Of a DNA stretch of 64,000 bases, positions 21,458 through 35,016 are shown piece after piece. Location of the stretch: the NCBI RefSeq assembly GCF_901000735.1, contig NC_081548.1, positions 25,531,591 through 25,595,590 on the forward strand, in the 5' to 3' direction. The translations under genes were made by a program, and so were the position numbers. The first letter of the stretch is position 1. Every line of letters starts with the position of its first letter. Source of the DNA: Corylus avellana. Lineage: Eukaryota > Streptophyta > Magnoliopsida > Fagales > Betulaceae. A model generated the notes under the pieces. It was given only the letters and a program-made list of their open reading frames with translations, did no database searches and was not told the origin of the DNA.

Positions 21458-24400
21458 CAATTCTTTCTTGCTCTTCCCAGGATTTGTTTTCCTCTAGTTC
21501 TATTGAGTTAACTATAAGTGGCTTTTTTCTTTCACACACACCACAATAGATTTGGCTTCCTGTTAATTGCGTTTGTTAAGAACAAGAAACTTTTCGAGTG
21601 TTGTTTCCATTAATATAATAATAATAAATATGGTGATTTTAGCTTTAGTTTGCTTCTCTCTCTCTCTCTCTCTCTCTCTCTGTGATGCCGCCTTTTTCCG
21701 AGCAGGAGAACAATGCTCCTCACTTCTGTCTGGTAACTGACCTTCGGGTAGTGGCCGTTTGGCCCCGCCCAATGAAAACCTCAAGACTTTATTTTTGTGT
21801 TTTAGATTGTTTGTTAATGATTTATTTTGAGAACATAAAACAAAAATTTTGACAAACATAGTTGAAATCTCTTCATATGTGCAGGGTACAGGGTGCAGGG
21901 CAATTTCGTTTACCTTCGTGTTTTATATTTATATTTTATCCCTTTTTGAAATGGTGAAAGTTTTTGCAGAAAATGTAGTTTTAAACATATTCCCTCAAGT
22001 CAGGTTTAAAGAACGTGCTAGTACCTCACTCTTGACCAAAAGTGGAGGGGAAAAGGACAAAATTCACCAAGCAAATCACATGCCCTTCAACTATCTTCCA
22101 TTTATTGAATCTTATTATTAAACAAAAGATTAAATGTGAATCAATTTATCGGTATATGCAAATCCGAGCATGGCTAGGTTTAAAAAAGCATACCAAACCC
22201 GTTATCGTGCTTTTGGAAATTCTATGTGGATCAAGACATCCACTAACTCATATATCTTTTACTTTTATGTTTATTTTTCCTCCAATAAAGTAATGTTATA
22301 TACCATTCTAGTATTCTATTATGTTTGACATGATAATGTTAATTTATTTTTAGATTAAATTTTATTAAAATAAAAAAAAAATCATAATAAATTGATAATG
22401 TCACATTAGCATAGTGAAATAGTGGTGTTGCATATAGTATTTTTCTGGAATATGAGAAATGCTAGATATTACAGTGCCATCTCATCTCATCCCACCTCCA
22501 TCCCATTAGGCATCTCATCCCCCCTCCATCTCATTAGGGTTAATGGGTATTGTTACATCAATCAAGTAGAATGGGATGTAGTATGTAGTATTACTCGTTT
22601 CCTATTCATCAATATTTTTTGTTTTTGGTTTTTTTTTTTTAATTTATTTAACTTGATCCTTTTGACATTTCATTTTAGCTACCACCAACTTCAAATTCAT
22701 CTTTAAAATAAATAAATAAAACTAGTATATAGTCTCTTTCATTTGGTCATAAGATACCTAAAATTCAATGTTTTGAAAAAGTCGATATCGTCCACAGTCG
22801 TAGTAAATATTGTAATGTATCTGCCAAATCAATCAAAATATGGAATTGGATGAGGAAAATGGACAGTTTGAAGCCTTAAAAACTGTCAACCAATGGACAT
22901 CGAGCTTGAACCATTGTTTGCCTTAAAAGTCTTAAAAGCTGCACATTTTCTTCTGTAAGGACAATAAGTAAAAGCTATTACAATATGAATGTGCCCACTT
23001 CACTTGGACAATCTAACCGCTGATTGGGCTACCATCTTATAAGTTGGAGCCGTATTTGGAAAATTCGTTTATTGTGAATTTTATGTTTAAATAATAATAA
23101 AAAACGAATTGATTGATGTGATATAAAAATAAAATAAGAAAATGATTTTGCAAGAAAACATATAATTTTTTTAAAAAGATGATGATTTTTTTTTTTTTTT
23201 TTTGTGCGAAAATAAGAAAGGTGAAGAGATGGTGATTGCAAAACTAGTCCAATAAGATGTTGACTTTTAATACAAGATACAGTCCTTTACAAATGAATCT
23301 GACAATTCATAATTGGTGACCGTGAGGTTCGTGAAACCCTCCACCTCCCTCCACAAAAAATAAAACTGGTTCTTGAAGTGAGACAATACCCAGGAAAGTT
23401 CGAAGGGGCTTCCTTGCACTCAGAATTCACGTGGTTCACATGCAATCGGGTACGGAGTGAAGTGCAAAAATCAGAACGTGATCTAAAATTTGTCTCCGTA
23501 GAGTGATCTTCACCGTTAAATTCATTCACGTACGTGGGCTGCAGCACATGGTTGCTTGGGTTGTAGCCCACTTGAACCACCCATACTCGCTACAATGACG
23601 ACAGGAATGAGAGGCATCTTTGAGTGAGCGAAGTGCCTTCTGTTGGGACAATTACGAGTCATGGTCAACTGTTTCAAAAAAAACAAAAAAAAAAAAAAAT
23701 TGTACAATTCTCGAGCAAGTGGATGGCCTTTGCATCTCATCGATTGTGGCTGCCTAACAACTTAGGAAAAGTCCTCCTGCATAAAAAATAAATAAAAAAA
23801 AAAAGTTATTTTCATTGCTTTATGAAGCACGATTCCTAATGGATTGAATTATTAATAGAGATGAAAAAGCTTAGTTATTATATCAGTATTACTGCAGCTT
23901 TAAAAAGATGAATCATTTTAAATATATTTTTTTAAAAAAACTTAATCTTATTTAATAAGAAACTAATATCAAACTTAATTAATACTTATAAATGCTTTTA
24001 TAATTTATCTAATTTAGGTATGCTATTCATCTTTTTAGTGTAATAATTGAGTGCTACGTGGCCATGAGAGAGTTATTATTATGTGGATCCATTATTTTTT
24101 CCTTTTGACTTATTATTTAGAACACTAGGCGCAACTTTTCTTATAATTTAATCTTCACAAGAATTTTTATTTTATTATGCTAATTAAATATTAATTCAAA
24201 TCAGTATTATGAAAGAAAGATGAGTAATTTTAAAATATGAAATTTATATATATTCATCATAATTTAAAAATAAAAAGAAAAGACAATTCTTTAAAAACTA
24301 AGGATAACTATCAGCAAAAGAAAGAAAGATAAGAGAGAGAGAGAGAGAGATACGGGAAGAAAGAAAGGATTATAGGATGATGATGGGACTGCTCACTGAT

Positions 24401-24909
24401 CGCGGTGTACGTGCACTTGTACGGTTCACTCTCTCATAAAAGCTCTTAAATGCTCTTTCAAACAAAACAAATATGAAAAGAAAATAAAAAGAAGCTCGTT
24501 TTTCAGTGAAACCACACAGTTACAGCTGGCGCTACGCTGTGCTTCGTGTCCCGAGGCACCCGGGCTGCATTATAAGTGGCCACGTAGATCATACCATCGT
24601 CCTTGGACTTTTATACTTATCTACCATTTATTATTATTATTATTATTTTTTTCTTTCTAATCAACTTATCTACCATTTTAATTAGCTCATCAACTAGCAT
24701 ACGTTTTTACTTAATTTATTATTTTTTCAATATAAATTTAAACCAATTTTTTATTTTCTCTAAATATTTTTATTTTCTTACTTTCTTAAACCCAACCCAA
24801 AAAAAAAATTAATTAGTAATAGAAAAAAAAAAAAGAGACAAAAAGTAAAATATATTTTTAAGATAAAGAAAAGACAAACTGACTGACATAATATTTACCT
24901 CGTATTAAT

Positions 24910-24941
<32 letters not shown>

Positions 24942-26250
24942 ATATAAAAGTTTTAAAACATCTACGGAAATGTTTTTATACATTATAAATCGTCCTTCCC
25001 ATTTTCCAAGGCCAGCCCGCTGCTGGAAGGTCTTGTGGACAATAATTTTCGCATGCTATACCCAAAAAGGATAATCATATTAAGTGGGTTTCAACTGTCC
25101 CATTGAAAAGATGTTATAAAAAGTAGGAAAATCATATATAGATTTTGCATTGGACAGCACTTATATAAATCGATCAACTTTGAAGCCCTTTAATTGATTA
25201 GTTGTAAGAAAAATATGGAATTCTGTTTTTCAAAATCAACATTTAAGATTTTGGCATATAAGTGCTGCGACTAAACTAAACAATTAATTAATTTTAAAGG
25301 GTCTATGTTTTATTTATAAAAAATAAAAAAATAAAAGAATTTTAAATTTTAGGGGTTACCACCTCCCTACTGCATGCAATTCTCTCAAAAAAATATTACA
25401 TGCAGTTGTCCTCAATAGATAATTCAATCTATTGAATATTATGCCTCTTTTAGAAGACATGTTATATATATATATATATAGTTTCTAATATTTATCTTAG
25501 TATTAATATTATTTTTTATATTTGAAAGAAAAAGATAAAAAATTAACATACTAAAATATTAATTAATTAAACCTAAAATCAAGTGTTAGATTCATCCCTC
25601 TTTTTTATTTTTTTTAAACGAGAATTGAGGAGTCAGGAGTATAATGAGTACCATCTTCCGATTTTGCCCAGGGAAAAAAAAGTAAACCAATTTGCATCGA
25701 TCGGCAGAAAACAAAGGAGTCGAGGAGGAGGAGGACCACTTCCAAAAGTTGAAAGAGTCTTTTTTATTATTATTATTATTTTTTGCGGTTTAAGTAAAAG
25801 ACGAAAAGAAATAAATAAAAGTACAATAATAAGAGCTTATCAGGAAGAAAAAAGAAAAAAGAAAAAAGTAGTACGAAACCTAACCTACAATCCATAGGCC
25901 CAGAATGCAAACGTACAAAGATTACACAGTGAATGGGTTGGCAATTGGAAGAAGTCATAGCATCCGACCAGATGCATCGTACTTGAATACAGCTGGTTCC
26001 CACGCATTAGTGTCCCTCCGTACGATCTGTTGCGCTTTCCTTTTAGTGCACCAGAATCATTCACACACGTATCATCCCCGCACGCGCGCCCTGTTTTGCC
26101 TATTTCAATTATAACAGTTTTAAATAAGGAATGACAATTTTATTCTCATTTATATCCGTTCATTTAATTTTTTTTAAAAAAAAGATAAGGTTTTTCTAAT
26201 AGAATAATTTTTATTTTATTTTTATTTATAAAATTGACATTTGTCCAATA
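21337..26250. other. Intergenic DNA between the PPI-like gene and the retroposon
   Basis: No protein-coding gene supported. Contents: the PPI-like 3' UTR, a (TA)n tract (about 21419-21455), a (TC)n tract (about 21656-21680), the MITE at 22290-22442, short imperfect repeats of a CTCCATC-CATTAGG unit near 22494-22540, a (GA)n patch near 24335-24350 and a (TA)n tract near 24914-24938. The frames at 23287-23580 and 25583-25897 have no recognisable family features. Confidence 0.55.
22290..22442. mobile_element. Small MITE of the TAATG family
   Basis: The left end TAATGTTATATACCATTCTA and the inverted right end AATACTATATGCAACACCAC fold back over about 55 bases, including a conserved inner block GATAATGTTAATTTA versus ACATTATCAATTTA. 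Non-coding; related in layout to 12690-12858. Confidence 0.55.
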
Positions 26251-27240
26251 ATAACATGTAATAATTTTTTTTTTTTTTTTTAAAACATATCATACTCATT
26301 CATTGATAAAAGTTGCGAGCCTAAAGCTCTTACAAATAGAGCAAAAAGCTCAGAAGTAAATCATAGCCGAAGCTAAAAATACAATCATCAATAACAGACC
26401 AAATCAACCAAAACACAGCATCCGCTAACCTATGACTAAATATCAGGTTGAAAACTTATATTTGTATCAAACAAACACTATCTAATGCATAAGTAGCGCT
26501 TATTCCTCTACCTTGAGAACAAAACCCCCAAGCCGATACTCATCCTCCTCGACTCGAAAGTCAGGATAAATTTCACATCTACAACCCAAAGGTTTAAACC
26601 AGTAATATCGGGCAACAACCAGGCGTAACAAAGCAGGAGGAGAAATCCTTATTACAAGCATAAATAAAACCATACAGGAAAATAAAGGGAAGAATAAAAT
26701 TAATGCAGGAAAATAAATTACAGTAAATAAAACCAAATACAGGGAAACTCAAAGGAAATACAAAACAGAAAAACAACAAAACAGGAAAATAAATGCGACA
26801 AACACTCAAAGCGGGTCATGGCAGCCGGAGGAGGCCGATCGCGAGCTAGCTGGAAACCGCCGCGGAAGGTGGCACAAAAAGCTTGGCACGGGAGGGGTGC
26901 GTGAAAAGACCCAACAGCAAGCGGTGAGCAGCGAAGCGAGCGCGGAGGAGATCGGCGGCACACACAAACAAACAGGGAGGGGGAGAGTTTAAGTGAAAAC
27001 CCCAAAAGCAGTACCCACCGAAAGAGAACACAAGTACAACAGAACAGAAAACACCAAAGACAGAAACAAAACCTAAAACAAAAACCGAGAAGCAAGGAAG
27101 GGAGGAGGGATGCAGGCAACGGACATCCCTCCTCCCCTGAGGCGACGGCGCTCTAAAGGGGGCTTAGGGTTTCACAAGGCTTGAGACTTCTAGCTCTCTT
27201 GTTTCTTATAATTTACCTTTTTCTATAACATGTAATAATT
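26251..27240 (-). mobile_element. Poly(A) retroposon of 958 bp with perfect 16-bp target duplication
   Basis: ATAACATGTAATAATT occurs at 26251-26266 and again at 27225-27240. Between them lies a unit that, read on the minus strand, ends in a poly(A) tract (plus-strand T run about 26265-26281). These are hallmarks of target-primed reverse transcription by LINE machinery. Its minus-strand start is GC-rich and contains AAACCCTAAGCCCCCTTTAG, while the body is T-rich and the 3' end reads TTTGTAAGAGCTTTAGGCTC before the tail. There is no reverse transcriptase or endonuclease frame; the longest frame (27119-26718, 133 aa) is Phe/Cys-rich low-complexity and not convincing. It may be a non-autonomous LINE derivative, a long SINE-like unit or a retroposed non-coding transcript. 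Confidence 0.85.
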
Positions 27241-29440
27241 AAGAAGCGAAGAAGCGCAGCGTCACGACAAGCAAGTGATTAAATTTGGATGAAAGAGTTC
27301 TTAACTTATATTTTTGATATTGTTAATCTAGAACTTTTTGTTCTTTCAATTTAGAGCCCATGGGCTCTAGTTTTGTTTTTTACATTTTTTTTTTTTATTT
27401 ATTCACAGAGGAAATAATCGGAAGGATGAAGAAGCGTGTGGCGCATGAGGTTCGGTTAAATGAATTGTGAATGGGAAAAGCAAGGCAGGCGTTGTGTGTA
27501 AGTCTCCGAAATTGGGCGGCATTTACGTGAAGCCGACGACACAAAACCAACGCGGTTTTCTACTTTTGTACTGTGGTGAAAGCCCAAAGCCTAATGCCCA
27601 GATTGAATGAGAAAAAACAGGCAACTACTATTTAACCGTGACATCGACCAACTTTTGTCCTTTCTTTTCGCGCCATCTGGTGGTTTACCAAACTGCCCAT
27701 CTCTTCTCTTTCCTTGAAATTCCGTGAATTCATTTCACATGCGCTCTGTTGACCCCGCTGCATTTTTTTTTTTTAAATTTACTGGACGATAAACGGCTAA
27801 AATGTTATGCTAGACGGAAAGACAGGAATTGAGCAACATCAAATCTTAAAGCTAGAAGAAATAAAAGAGAATCGGGGGGGCCAAGGAAATGACAAAATTA
27901 ATCCTACATCCGCTTTTAATAAAGTTTGAATCCACTTGTGCCCACTAATGTAATAACACTGCATAAGATCCACGAATAGCAGTCCTCGTAGGGACCTTTG
28001 CCCATTGGTTCATCTAAAGAATAGTGTGCAGGTGGGAACAACGGTGGTGTGATAAACAATACCAAGAATCTGTACCATAATGGCAATTTTGTCATTTTTT
28101 ATAATAAAAAAAAATATCGACTATATGAAGAATCTGTACGACAATGGTTATTTAATAATAATTTTACATCCACTCTTAGTTGGATCTTCATCAAGAAAAC
28201 TGTGTGTATCGTATGGTTAGAAACAGACCAGATTACTTAATTCTTGATGATGGTGTTATTCATTAGAAAAGAAAAGAACAGAAAGGAAAGGAAAAGCTCG
28301 TATCGTATAAGTCAAACGGTATTTTTAATGAGGAAATTCCACTATAATACTTTTTCTTTTAATAATTTGTTAATACGTGTCACTGTTTAATTTTACGGAA
28401 ATATGACGAGTGTTGCTCCAATTTCACACTAAACAAATTAAAAAGGTTAAAAATAGAGTTATAGGTAAAAAATTACCCTCATCTAACTAATATTTATTGA
28501 AAAAAAAATAGACAGAGTCATTTCATAGCCATTGGCGTCCCATTTTCAACGCCGGCTCCAATCTAATTATACTTAACAAATGTACTGAAAATAACCGATC
28601 GAGAGTTACAAAAGCAAAGTAATTGCCAAATAACTCTATAATTAATTAATTAATTTTTTTTTGTCTTTGGTGCAGGATTTGAGTCCAACACTAGAATCAC
28701 CATGTATTTTACTATTTCAGTCAAACTCGTTTTTTTCCCCCACAGTTCAAGGCATATAGCAAGATACCAAAACCTGCCTGCTAAGAAATTAAAGAGATAG
28801 CTTTTCTTCTTGCAACACCTAAGAATATCTGATAATTAGCTGCCAAACGGAGTTTAGATTATCCGAATAAAGTTAGCGCTCTCTCTAGGTGCATAAATTT
28901 TTGAGAAGTATGTCATTGAAATGCTATAATGATGCTATATAACATTAAGATACCCTGAAGAAAAGAAATGATTACTATTTGTGTTATAGCTTTTAATCTT
29001 ATAATTTGACGTCAATCTGCGTGATAAATGTAAAAAGAAAAGTAATAAACTCTGTTGCGTCGGGTAGATTGAGAAGTGGTAAAAGTCGTATGTTGTGGCG
29101 ATAAAATGGTGGAGTGGGCGTGCGATGCGTGCCGGACGGAAAGCGATTTAGGGTCGTAAAATTTATCGGAGGCGAAGCCAAACAGAGAGTGCAGTAAAGT
29201 GTAACTATCGTACCAAAAAAAAAAAAAAAAAATCTGTTGTTCTTAACGCCCATGTCTTTGTTTAAACAAAAAGGAAAAGAAGACTATTTCATTTTTGATT
29301 TTCCAAAAGGAAGTTTAATACGGAAAAGTCACAGATTCTTCGTTGGTACTAGGGCGGCCCCTACTAAACCCCAATCTTGCTTCAATTTACGGTTTCTGCC
29401 AACACCGAAAGAAAAGAGAGTTTTTTCTTAGAAGGTGAAG
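27241..29440. other. Intergenic DNA upstream of the SPL14-like gene
   Basis: No gene supported. AT-rich, with a short direct repeat around AAGAATCTGTAC (about 28063 and 28128) and a poly(A) tract at 29215-29231. Short frames lack family features. Confidence 0.5.
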
Positions 29441-30148
29441 AAGACAGGGGGGGGAAAAAAGGTTGGAACACAAAAAAGTAAAACATAGTTGCGGAGAGGC
29501 TGACTTGTGTGGTTTTAGGTTCCTAGATCGGTTGGTCGTCGATCGAAGTGGGTCTTGGGGGTTTGGCTGACCATCACTCTTGGATTTTTTTAGATTCGGA
29601 TGGTTACTGGTTTTGGGTTCATAACTTGTATGCGGTTTGTGGGGAGGGGTTTTTTTATCTTTTCTTGTGTTTCAAATCTGAAAACTTTAGATCTGAGTTG
29701 AAGTAAAGGCCTGGTTTTTGGGTTTTGTTTGATTCCGGCGGAGGACATGTGGGTGCACTTGACAATTCCGTGAAGGTATGTGTTTGTAAGTTTATCTATT
29801 TATGTAATTCTATTTTTGTTTTTATTTTGTTTGCATCTCAAATGGTTAGGTTTTGCTATATATTCGCATCGCCTATAATATATAGTCGAATCGAGGACTT
29901 AAATCTTTGTGTGACCATGTTAATTGCCGTGAAATGGAAATGTGAAGTCGAAAAGCTTTGGTCTTTGTTATCTCCGTTGGATATTTTCCATCCGTTTTTT
30001 GATATTTATTTTCCTTTTTTGGGGTATAGTTGACAAGAACAAAATACTTGTAGCAGGACTATCAAAAGTCTATCTGTTATTTCACTCTTTCCCTTTATGC
30101 AGATATATCTGAGTTCTGTGGAGGGATTCTTGGGACGAGAGAAGAGAA
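29441..30148 (+). promoter_or_regulatory. Probable 5' UTR with leader intron of the SPL14-like gene
   Basis: A G/T-rich, purine-poor stretch from about 29500 leads to a donor GAAG|GTATGT near 29775, and an acceptor TGCAG stands near 30102, about 45 bases before the ATG at 30149. This suggests a leader intron of about 330 bases, common in long-clade SPL genes. The transcription start cannot be placed by eye. Confidence 0.45.
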
Positions 30149-33100
30149 ATGGAGGAGGCAGGTACGCAGGTGGCTTCACCCATATTCATCCACCAGCAGA
30201 CGCTCTCGAGTCGGTTTTCGATGGCCAAGAAGCGTGATCTGCCTAACTTTCAGGGTCAGGCGCAGCGGTTGATGACACCAACCCCCGCCCTTCAATATCC
30301 TGTAAGGGACACCTGGAGCCATAAGGGCTGGGACTGGGACAACGTCAGATTCGTCGCTAAACCGGTCGACCTGATGTTGGGTACTCCTACAACGATAGCA
30401 GCGGAGCAGAAAATGAAAGAGAACCATATGGGTGTGTCTGGGCCCGACGAAGAGGACGACAGGCTTCGGCTCAATCTTGGGGGCGGCTTGAAGTCTGTTG
30501 AGGAGGGGCCCGAGCCGGAGCCTGAGCCAGAGCAAGCGTCCAGGCCCAACAAAAGGGTCAGGTCCGGATCTCCCGGTGGCGGCAACTATCCTATGTGTCA
30601 GGTAGACAACTGTAAGGAGGATCTGTCGAATGCAAAAGACTATCACCGCCGACACAAAGTGTGCGAGCTTCACAGCAAATCTAGTAAAGCTCTTGTTGCC
30701 AACCAGATGCAGAGGTTCTGCCAGCAGTGCAGCAGGTTATCATCTAGATTTTCTTTTTTTGTACAACTATTTTGGGCTTTTTTCTTTGAATTTGTTTTAC
30801 TCATATCAATATCTTGGTTCACCTCTTATCAAAAAAATATCTTGGTTCACCTCTTTCCAGGTTTCATCCCCTTTCGGAGTTTGATGAGGGTAAGAGGAGT
30901 TGTAGGCGTAGACTTGCGGGGCATAACCGCCGAAGAAGGAAAACTCAACCGGAGGATGTTACCTCACGGCTGTTGCTCGCTGGAAACCGGGATAATAACG
31001 CTGCCACTGCAAATTTGGATATCGTCAATTTGTTGACTGCTATAGCTCGTACACAAGGTAAACGAGACTGGCTAAAATGTATGTTTGGCTTTTCTCTTGC
31101 CCACTTGACGTTTTGCTAATTTTATCATGTATTCATAATCATAGGGAAAAATGAGGACAAACATATCAATTGCTCATCAGTACCGGAAAAAGAACAGCTT
31201 ATTCAGATTCTTAGTAAGATAAACTCATTGCCTTTGCCGGTAGACCTTGCGGCTAAGCTGCCCAATTTAGGAGGTTTGAATAGGAAAGTCCCAGATCATA
31301 CTTCTTCGGAACATCAAATGAAATTGAATGGAAACGCATCTTCTCCTTCAACAGTGGATTTGCTTGCTGTTCTTTCGTCTACTCTAGCTACATCTGCTCC
31401 TGATGCTCTCACAACACTATCTCAAAAGAGCAGCCAGAGCAGTGACAGTGAGAAAACTAAGATCACTTGCCCTGACCAAGCTACTGGTCCCAATTTGCGA
31501 AGGAGATCTCCCCTGGAGTTTCCCTCTGTTGGAGGAGAGAGAAGTAGTAGCAGTTACCAGTCTCCTATGGAAGATTCTGATTGCCAGGTTCTAGAAACCC
31601 ATGTTAAGTTACCCTTACAGCTATTTGGCTCCTCACTTGGGGATGACAGCCCGCCAAATCTGGCATCTTCAAGGAAGTATTTCTCATCTGACAGCAGCAA
31701 CCCGGTTGAAGAGAGGTCTCCTTCGTCTTCTCCACCTGCTGTTCATAAGCTGTTCCCGATACAGAGCAAAACAGAACCTATGAAGCCTGAAAAAATGTCA
31801 ATCGGTAGAGGGTTTAATGCAAATGTCTTGGCTAGCAGAACCCGTGAAAACAGGTCCTTGGATCTTTTTAGAGGATCAAATACAGGAGCTGAACCTGGTT
31901 CGTTTCAAAGTTTTCCCTATCCAGCTGGGTATACGTCTTCTGGATCTGATCATTCCCCTTCTAGTCTAAATTCTGATGCCCAGGTAGCTTGGCACTGCAT
32001 TTTATTACTTTTTGTTTTTGTTTTTGTTTTTTGTTTTGGGGGTGGGGAGTTTGGTATTATGAAATTTCACATGGGAATGGAATAATTGTGTGGTTCCTCT
32101 CATCAGGATCGCACGGGTCGAATAATTTTTAAACTATTTGACAAGGATCCCAGTCATTTTCCAGGGACACTGCGGACACAGGTAAGTAGTTTATGGCTTA
32201 TCTTTTCACTTTTTTAGTGTTATTATTGGACTGAAATGGAGACCTAATGATATTTTTGGTGATTGTTGATAGTCTAAATGGTTTTTCTTGTTTAGATATT
32301 CAATTGGCTTGCGAACCGTCCATCAGAAATGGAGAGCTACATTAGACCTGGTTGTGTGGTTCTATCAGTTTATGTGTCCATGTCATCTGCTGCCTGGGAA
32401 CAAGTGAGTGAACTGCTGTAATGCTGGTTAGCAGCATTTATCTAGCCACTGTGCTGACCACTTGCAGGGTGTATGTGTTCTTTGCAGCTTGAACAAAATC
32501 TTCTTGAGCGCATCAATGGTTTGGTTCAATCCTCAGATTCTGATTTTTGGCGAAGTGGGAGGTTTATAGTTCACACGGGCAAGCAATTAGCTTCACATAA
32601 AGATGGTGAGTACTAATAGAGTTCATGGATTCAATTGTTTCCTTTTCTCTCTTGTCCAGTGATGTCATACAATCCGGATATTTTATAAAAAAGTATGGTA
32701 TTTAAACATAAAAGAGAATATGGTTTTTACTTTTAGATGGTTCATATTTGAAAATTTGGATTCTCTCTCTTTGATAATAACTTCTTGATCTTTATATTGT
32801 TCTTCAGGAAAGATCCGTCTATGCAAATCCTGGAGTTCATGGAGTTCCCCAGAGTTGATTTTGGTGTCCCCGTTTGCAGTTGTGGGTGGACAAGAAACAT
32901 CTTTTCTATTAAAGGGTAGAAATTTGTCTCTTCCTGGCACCAAGTAAGGACAATGTGCTTATTATTGTGTGAAGAAATGTTCTGTTAATTTTGTTTCTGT
33001 TTTCAGGAATGTTTGTTTACAAATTGTGCAGGATTCATTGCACTAATATGGGTGGTTACACATCAAAGGAAATCACGGAACCTAGCTATCAAGGAACCAC

Positions 33101-34667
33101 AAATGATGAGATAAACTTGGTCAGTTATAATATTCACCCTGCATCTCCTGGGGTTGTTGGTCGCTGTTTCATTGAGGTAGTACTTTGGGAAATTTTTCTG
33201 TTTATGTTAGTTTGCTGTTCCTCTGAATAGAATCCTTTTAAAATCTGTGCTGTACTTGACCTTCACCAATATTATGAACAGGTGGAAAATGGTTTCAAGG
33301 GCAACAGTTTTCCTGTGATAATAGCTGATTCTACCATTTGTAAAGAATTGAGGCTCCTAGAGTCTGAGTTTGACTTGGAGGCAAAACAATGTGATGCCAT
33401 TTCAGAAGAGAACAATTATGATTTTGGGCGGCCAAGGTCATGGGAGGAAGTTCTGCACTTCTTGAATGAACTTGGATGGTTATTCCAAAGGAAAGGGAAC
33501 TCTTCCATGCTTGGGGGTCTGGATTATTCACTTAGCCGGCTCAGATTTTTACTCACATTCTCTGTTGAAAGGGACTGCTGTGTTTTGGTCAAAACACTCC
33601 TAGACATAATGATTGAAAGTAACTTGGATAGGGATGGGCTGTCAAGGGAGTCATTGGAGACACTCTCTGAGATTCAGCTCTTGAACAGGGCAGTAAAAAG
33701 GAGGTGCAGGAAGATGATTGATGTGCTTATCAATTATTCTGTTGTTAGCGGGAACGATGCCTCCAAAAAATACATTTTTCCACCAAATTTTGTGGGACCT
33801 GGTGGTATTACACCACTACATTTGGCTGCTAGTATGTCAGGTTCGGATGATATAGTAGATGCTTTGACAAGTGACCCACAGGAGGTATTCTTCTTCTATT
33901 TCCACTACTATTGTTATTATTGTTGTTGTCATTGTTCTTGTTATTGTTTTTATTACTACTGCCACAACTATGGGGAGTGGGCGCCAGGGGGGGTGGTTTA
34001 CAGTGGGTTGATAACAGGATGACCTGAAATTTCTACCAAATGGTATACTTACCGACCTTACAATTACTACGTAGACGATAATTAAGAACTAAATTAAAAC
34101 TGTAGTTTAGGAACGCAATTCAGGGAGCAAAATCATATTTTGAACCAAAAAAAAAAAAAACCAGTAATGCATTTATTGGATGTACATTTTGCCTTTTGAA
34201 CTCCTATGAACTTTTTTTTATTTTTCCGTGTCTTGTAGATTGGATTGAACTACTGGACGACCCTTTTGGATGCAAATGGACAGTCACCTTATGGCTATGC
34301 TATGACAAGGAGTAATGACTCTTACAACAAGCTGGTGGCTCGAAAACTTGCTGACAGAAAGAATGGTCAAGTTTCAGTGACGATAAGGAGTGAGATAGGG
34401 CAACCACAGTTGACAATGGAGCAAGAGCGTAGGATAAGCACCCAATTAAATCAAGGGTCCAGATCTTGTGCCAGGTGTGCGGTCGCAGGAAAAAAGTACA
34501 ATATGAGGGTGCCAGGTTCACAAGGATTGCTTCAGCGCCCCTTCATTCACTCAATGCTTGCCATAGCTGCTGTCTGCGTTTGTGTCTGCCTATTCTTGCG
34601 AGGGTCCCCAAACATTGGCTCAGTTGCCCCGTTTAAGTGGGAGAATTTGCATTATGGCACAATGTAG
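30149..34667 (+). CDS. SPL14: SQUAMOSA promoter-binding-like transcription factor, SPL14/SPL16 type
   Basis: Ten exons join in frame: 30149-30735, 30861-31057, 31145-31983, 32107-32181, 32296-32403, 32488-32605, 32808-32943, 33032-33176, 33282-33884 and 34239-34667, giving 1078 residues (Arabidopsis SPL14: 1035). The SBP domain spans about 150-223: zinc site 1 is C150, C155, C172, H175; site 2 is C191, C194, H198, C210; the basic nuclear signal ends NRRRRK at 218-223. The intron after S195 splits the SBP domain at the position conserved in the family. The C-terminal half has ankyrin-like sequence ([12 protein letters not shown] from about 907) and a hydrophobic segment (about 1041-1057), both typical of the large SPL1/12/14/16 clade. 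No miR156 target site was seen, as expected for this clade. SBP factors bind GTAC cores; SPL14 affects architecture and fumonisin sensitivity in Arabidopsis. Confidence 0.95.
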
Positions 34668-34979
34668 TGTTAAAGGGAAAAGAATTTTGGAGAAGGAAGA
34701 GAGAACAAAGGAAGTGACAACGGAGGGTCAGACAAGATTCATATATCTACTTTTTTGTCTTGATTTTGGTAGGGAAAAACCGTCTACAGATTACTTATTG
34801 GAAATGGGACCAAGGGTTGGACAGGAGCTGCATGGGGCAGACCTTGGAAGCAAGGAAATCACAGCAGGCTCAGGTATGCCATGGTTCAAATGCTTGTGTA
34901 TTTCTTCCTAACAAGTCTAAGATTTGTGATGTCATAGATTGTGGACTTACTTTTAGCTGAAGTTGAGCCGGAAAATAGG

Positions 34980-35016
<37 letters not shown>

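Noticed and set aside
26718..27119. 133-residue minus-strand frame in the retroposon
   Set aside because: Composition is Phe, Cys, Leu and Ser low-complexity from T-rich DNA; no reverse transcriptase, endonuclease or zinc-knuckle motif.
30149..34667. miR156 target site in the SPL gene
   Set aside because: No GTGCTCTCTCTCTTCTG-like stretch was seen in the exons or just after the stop, in line with the large SPL1/12/14/16 clade.
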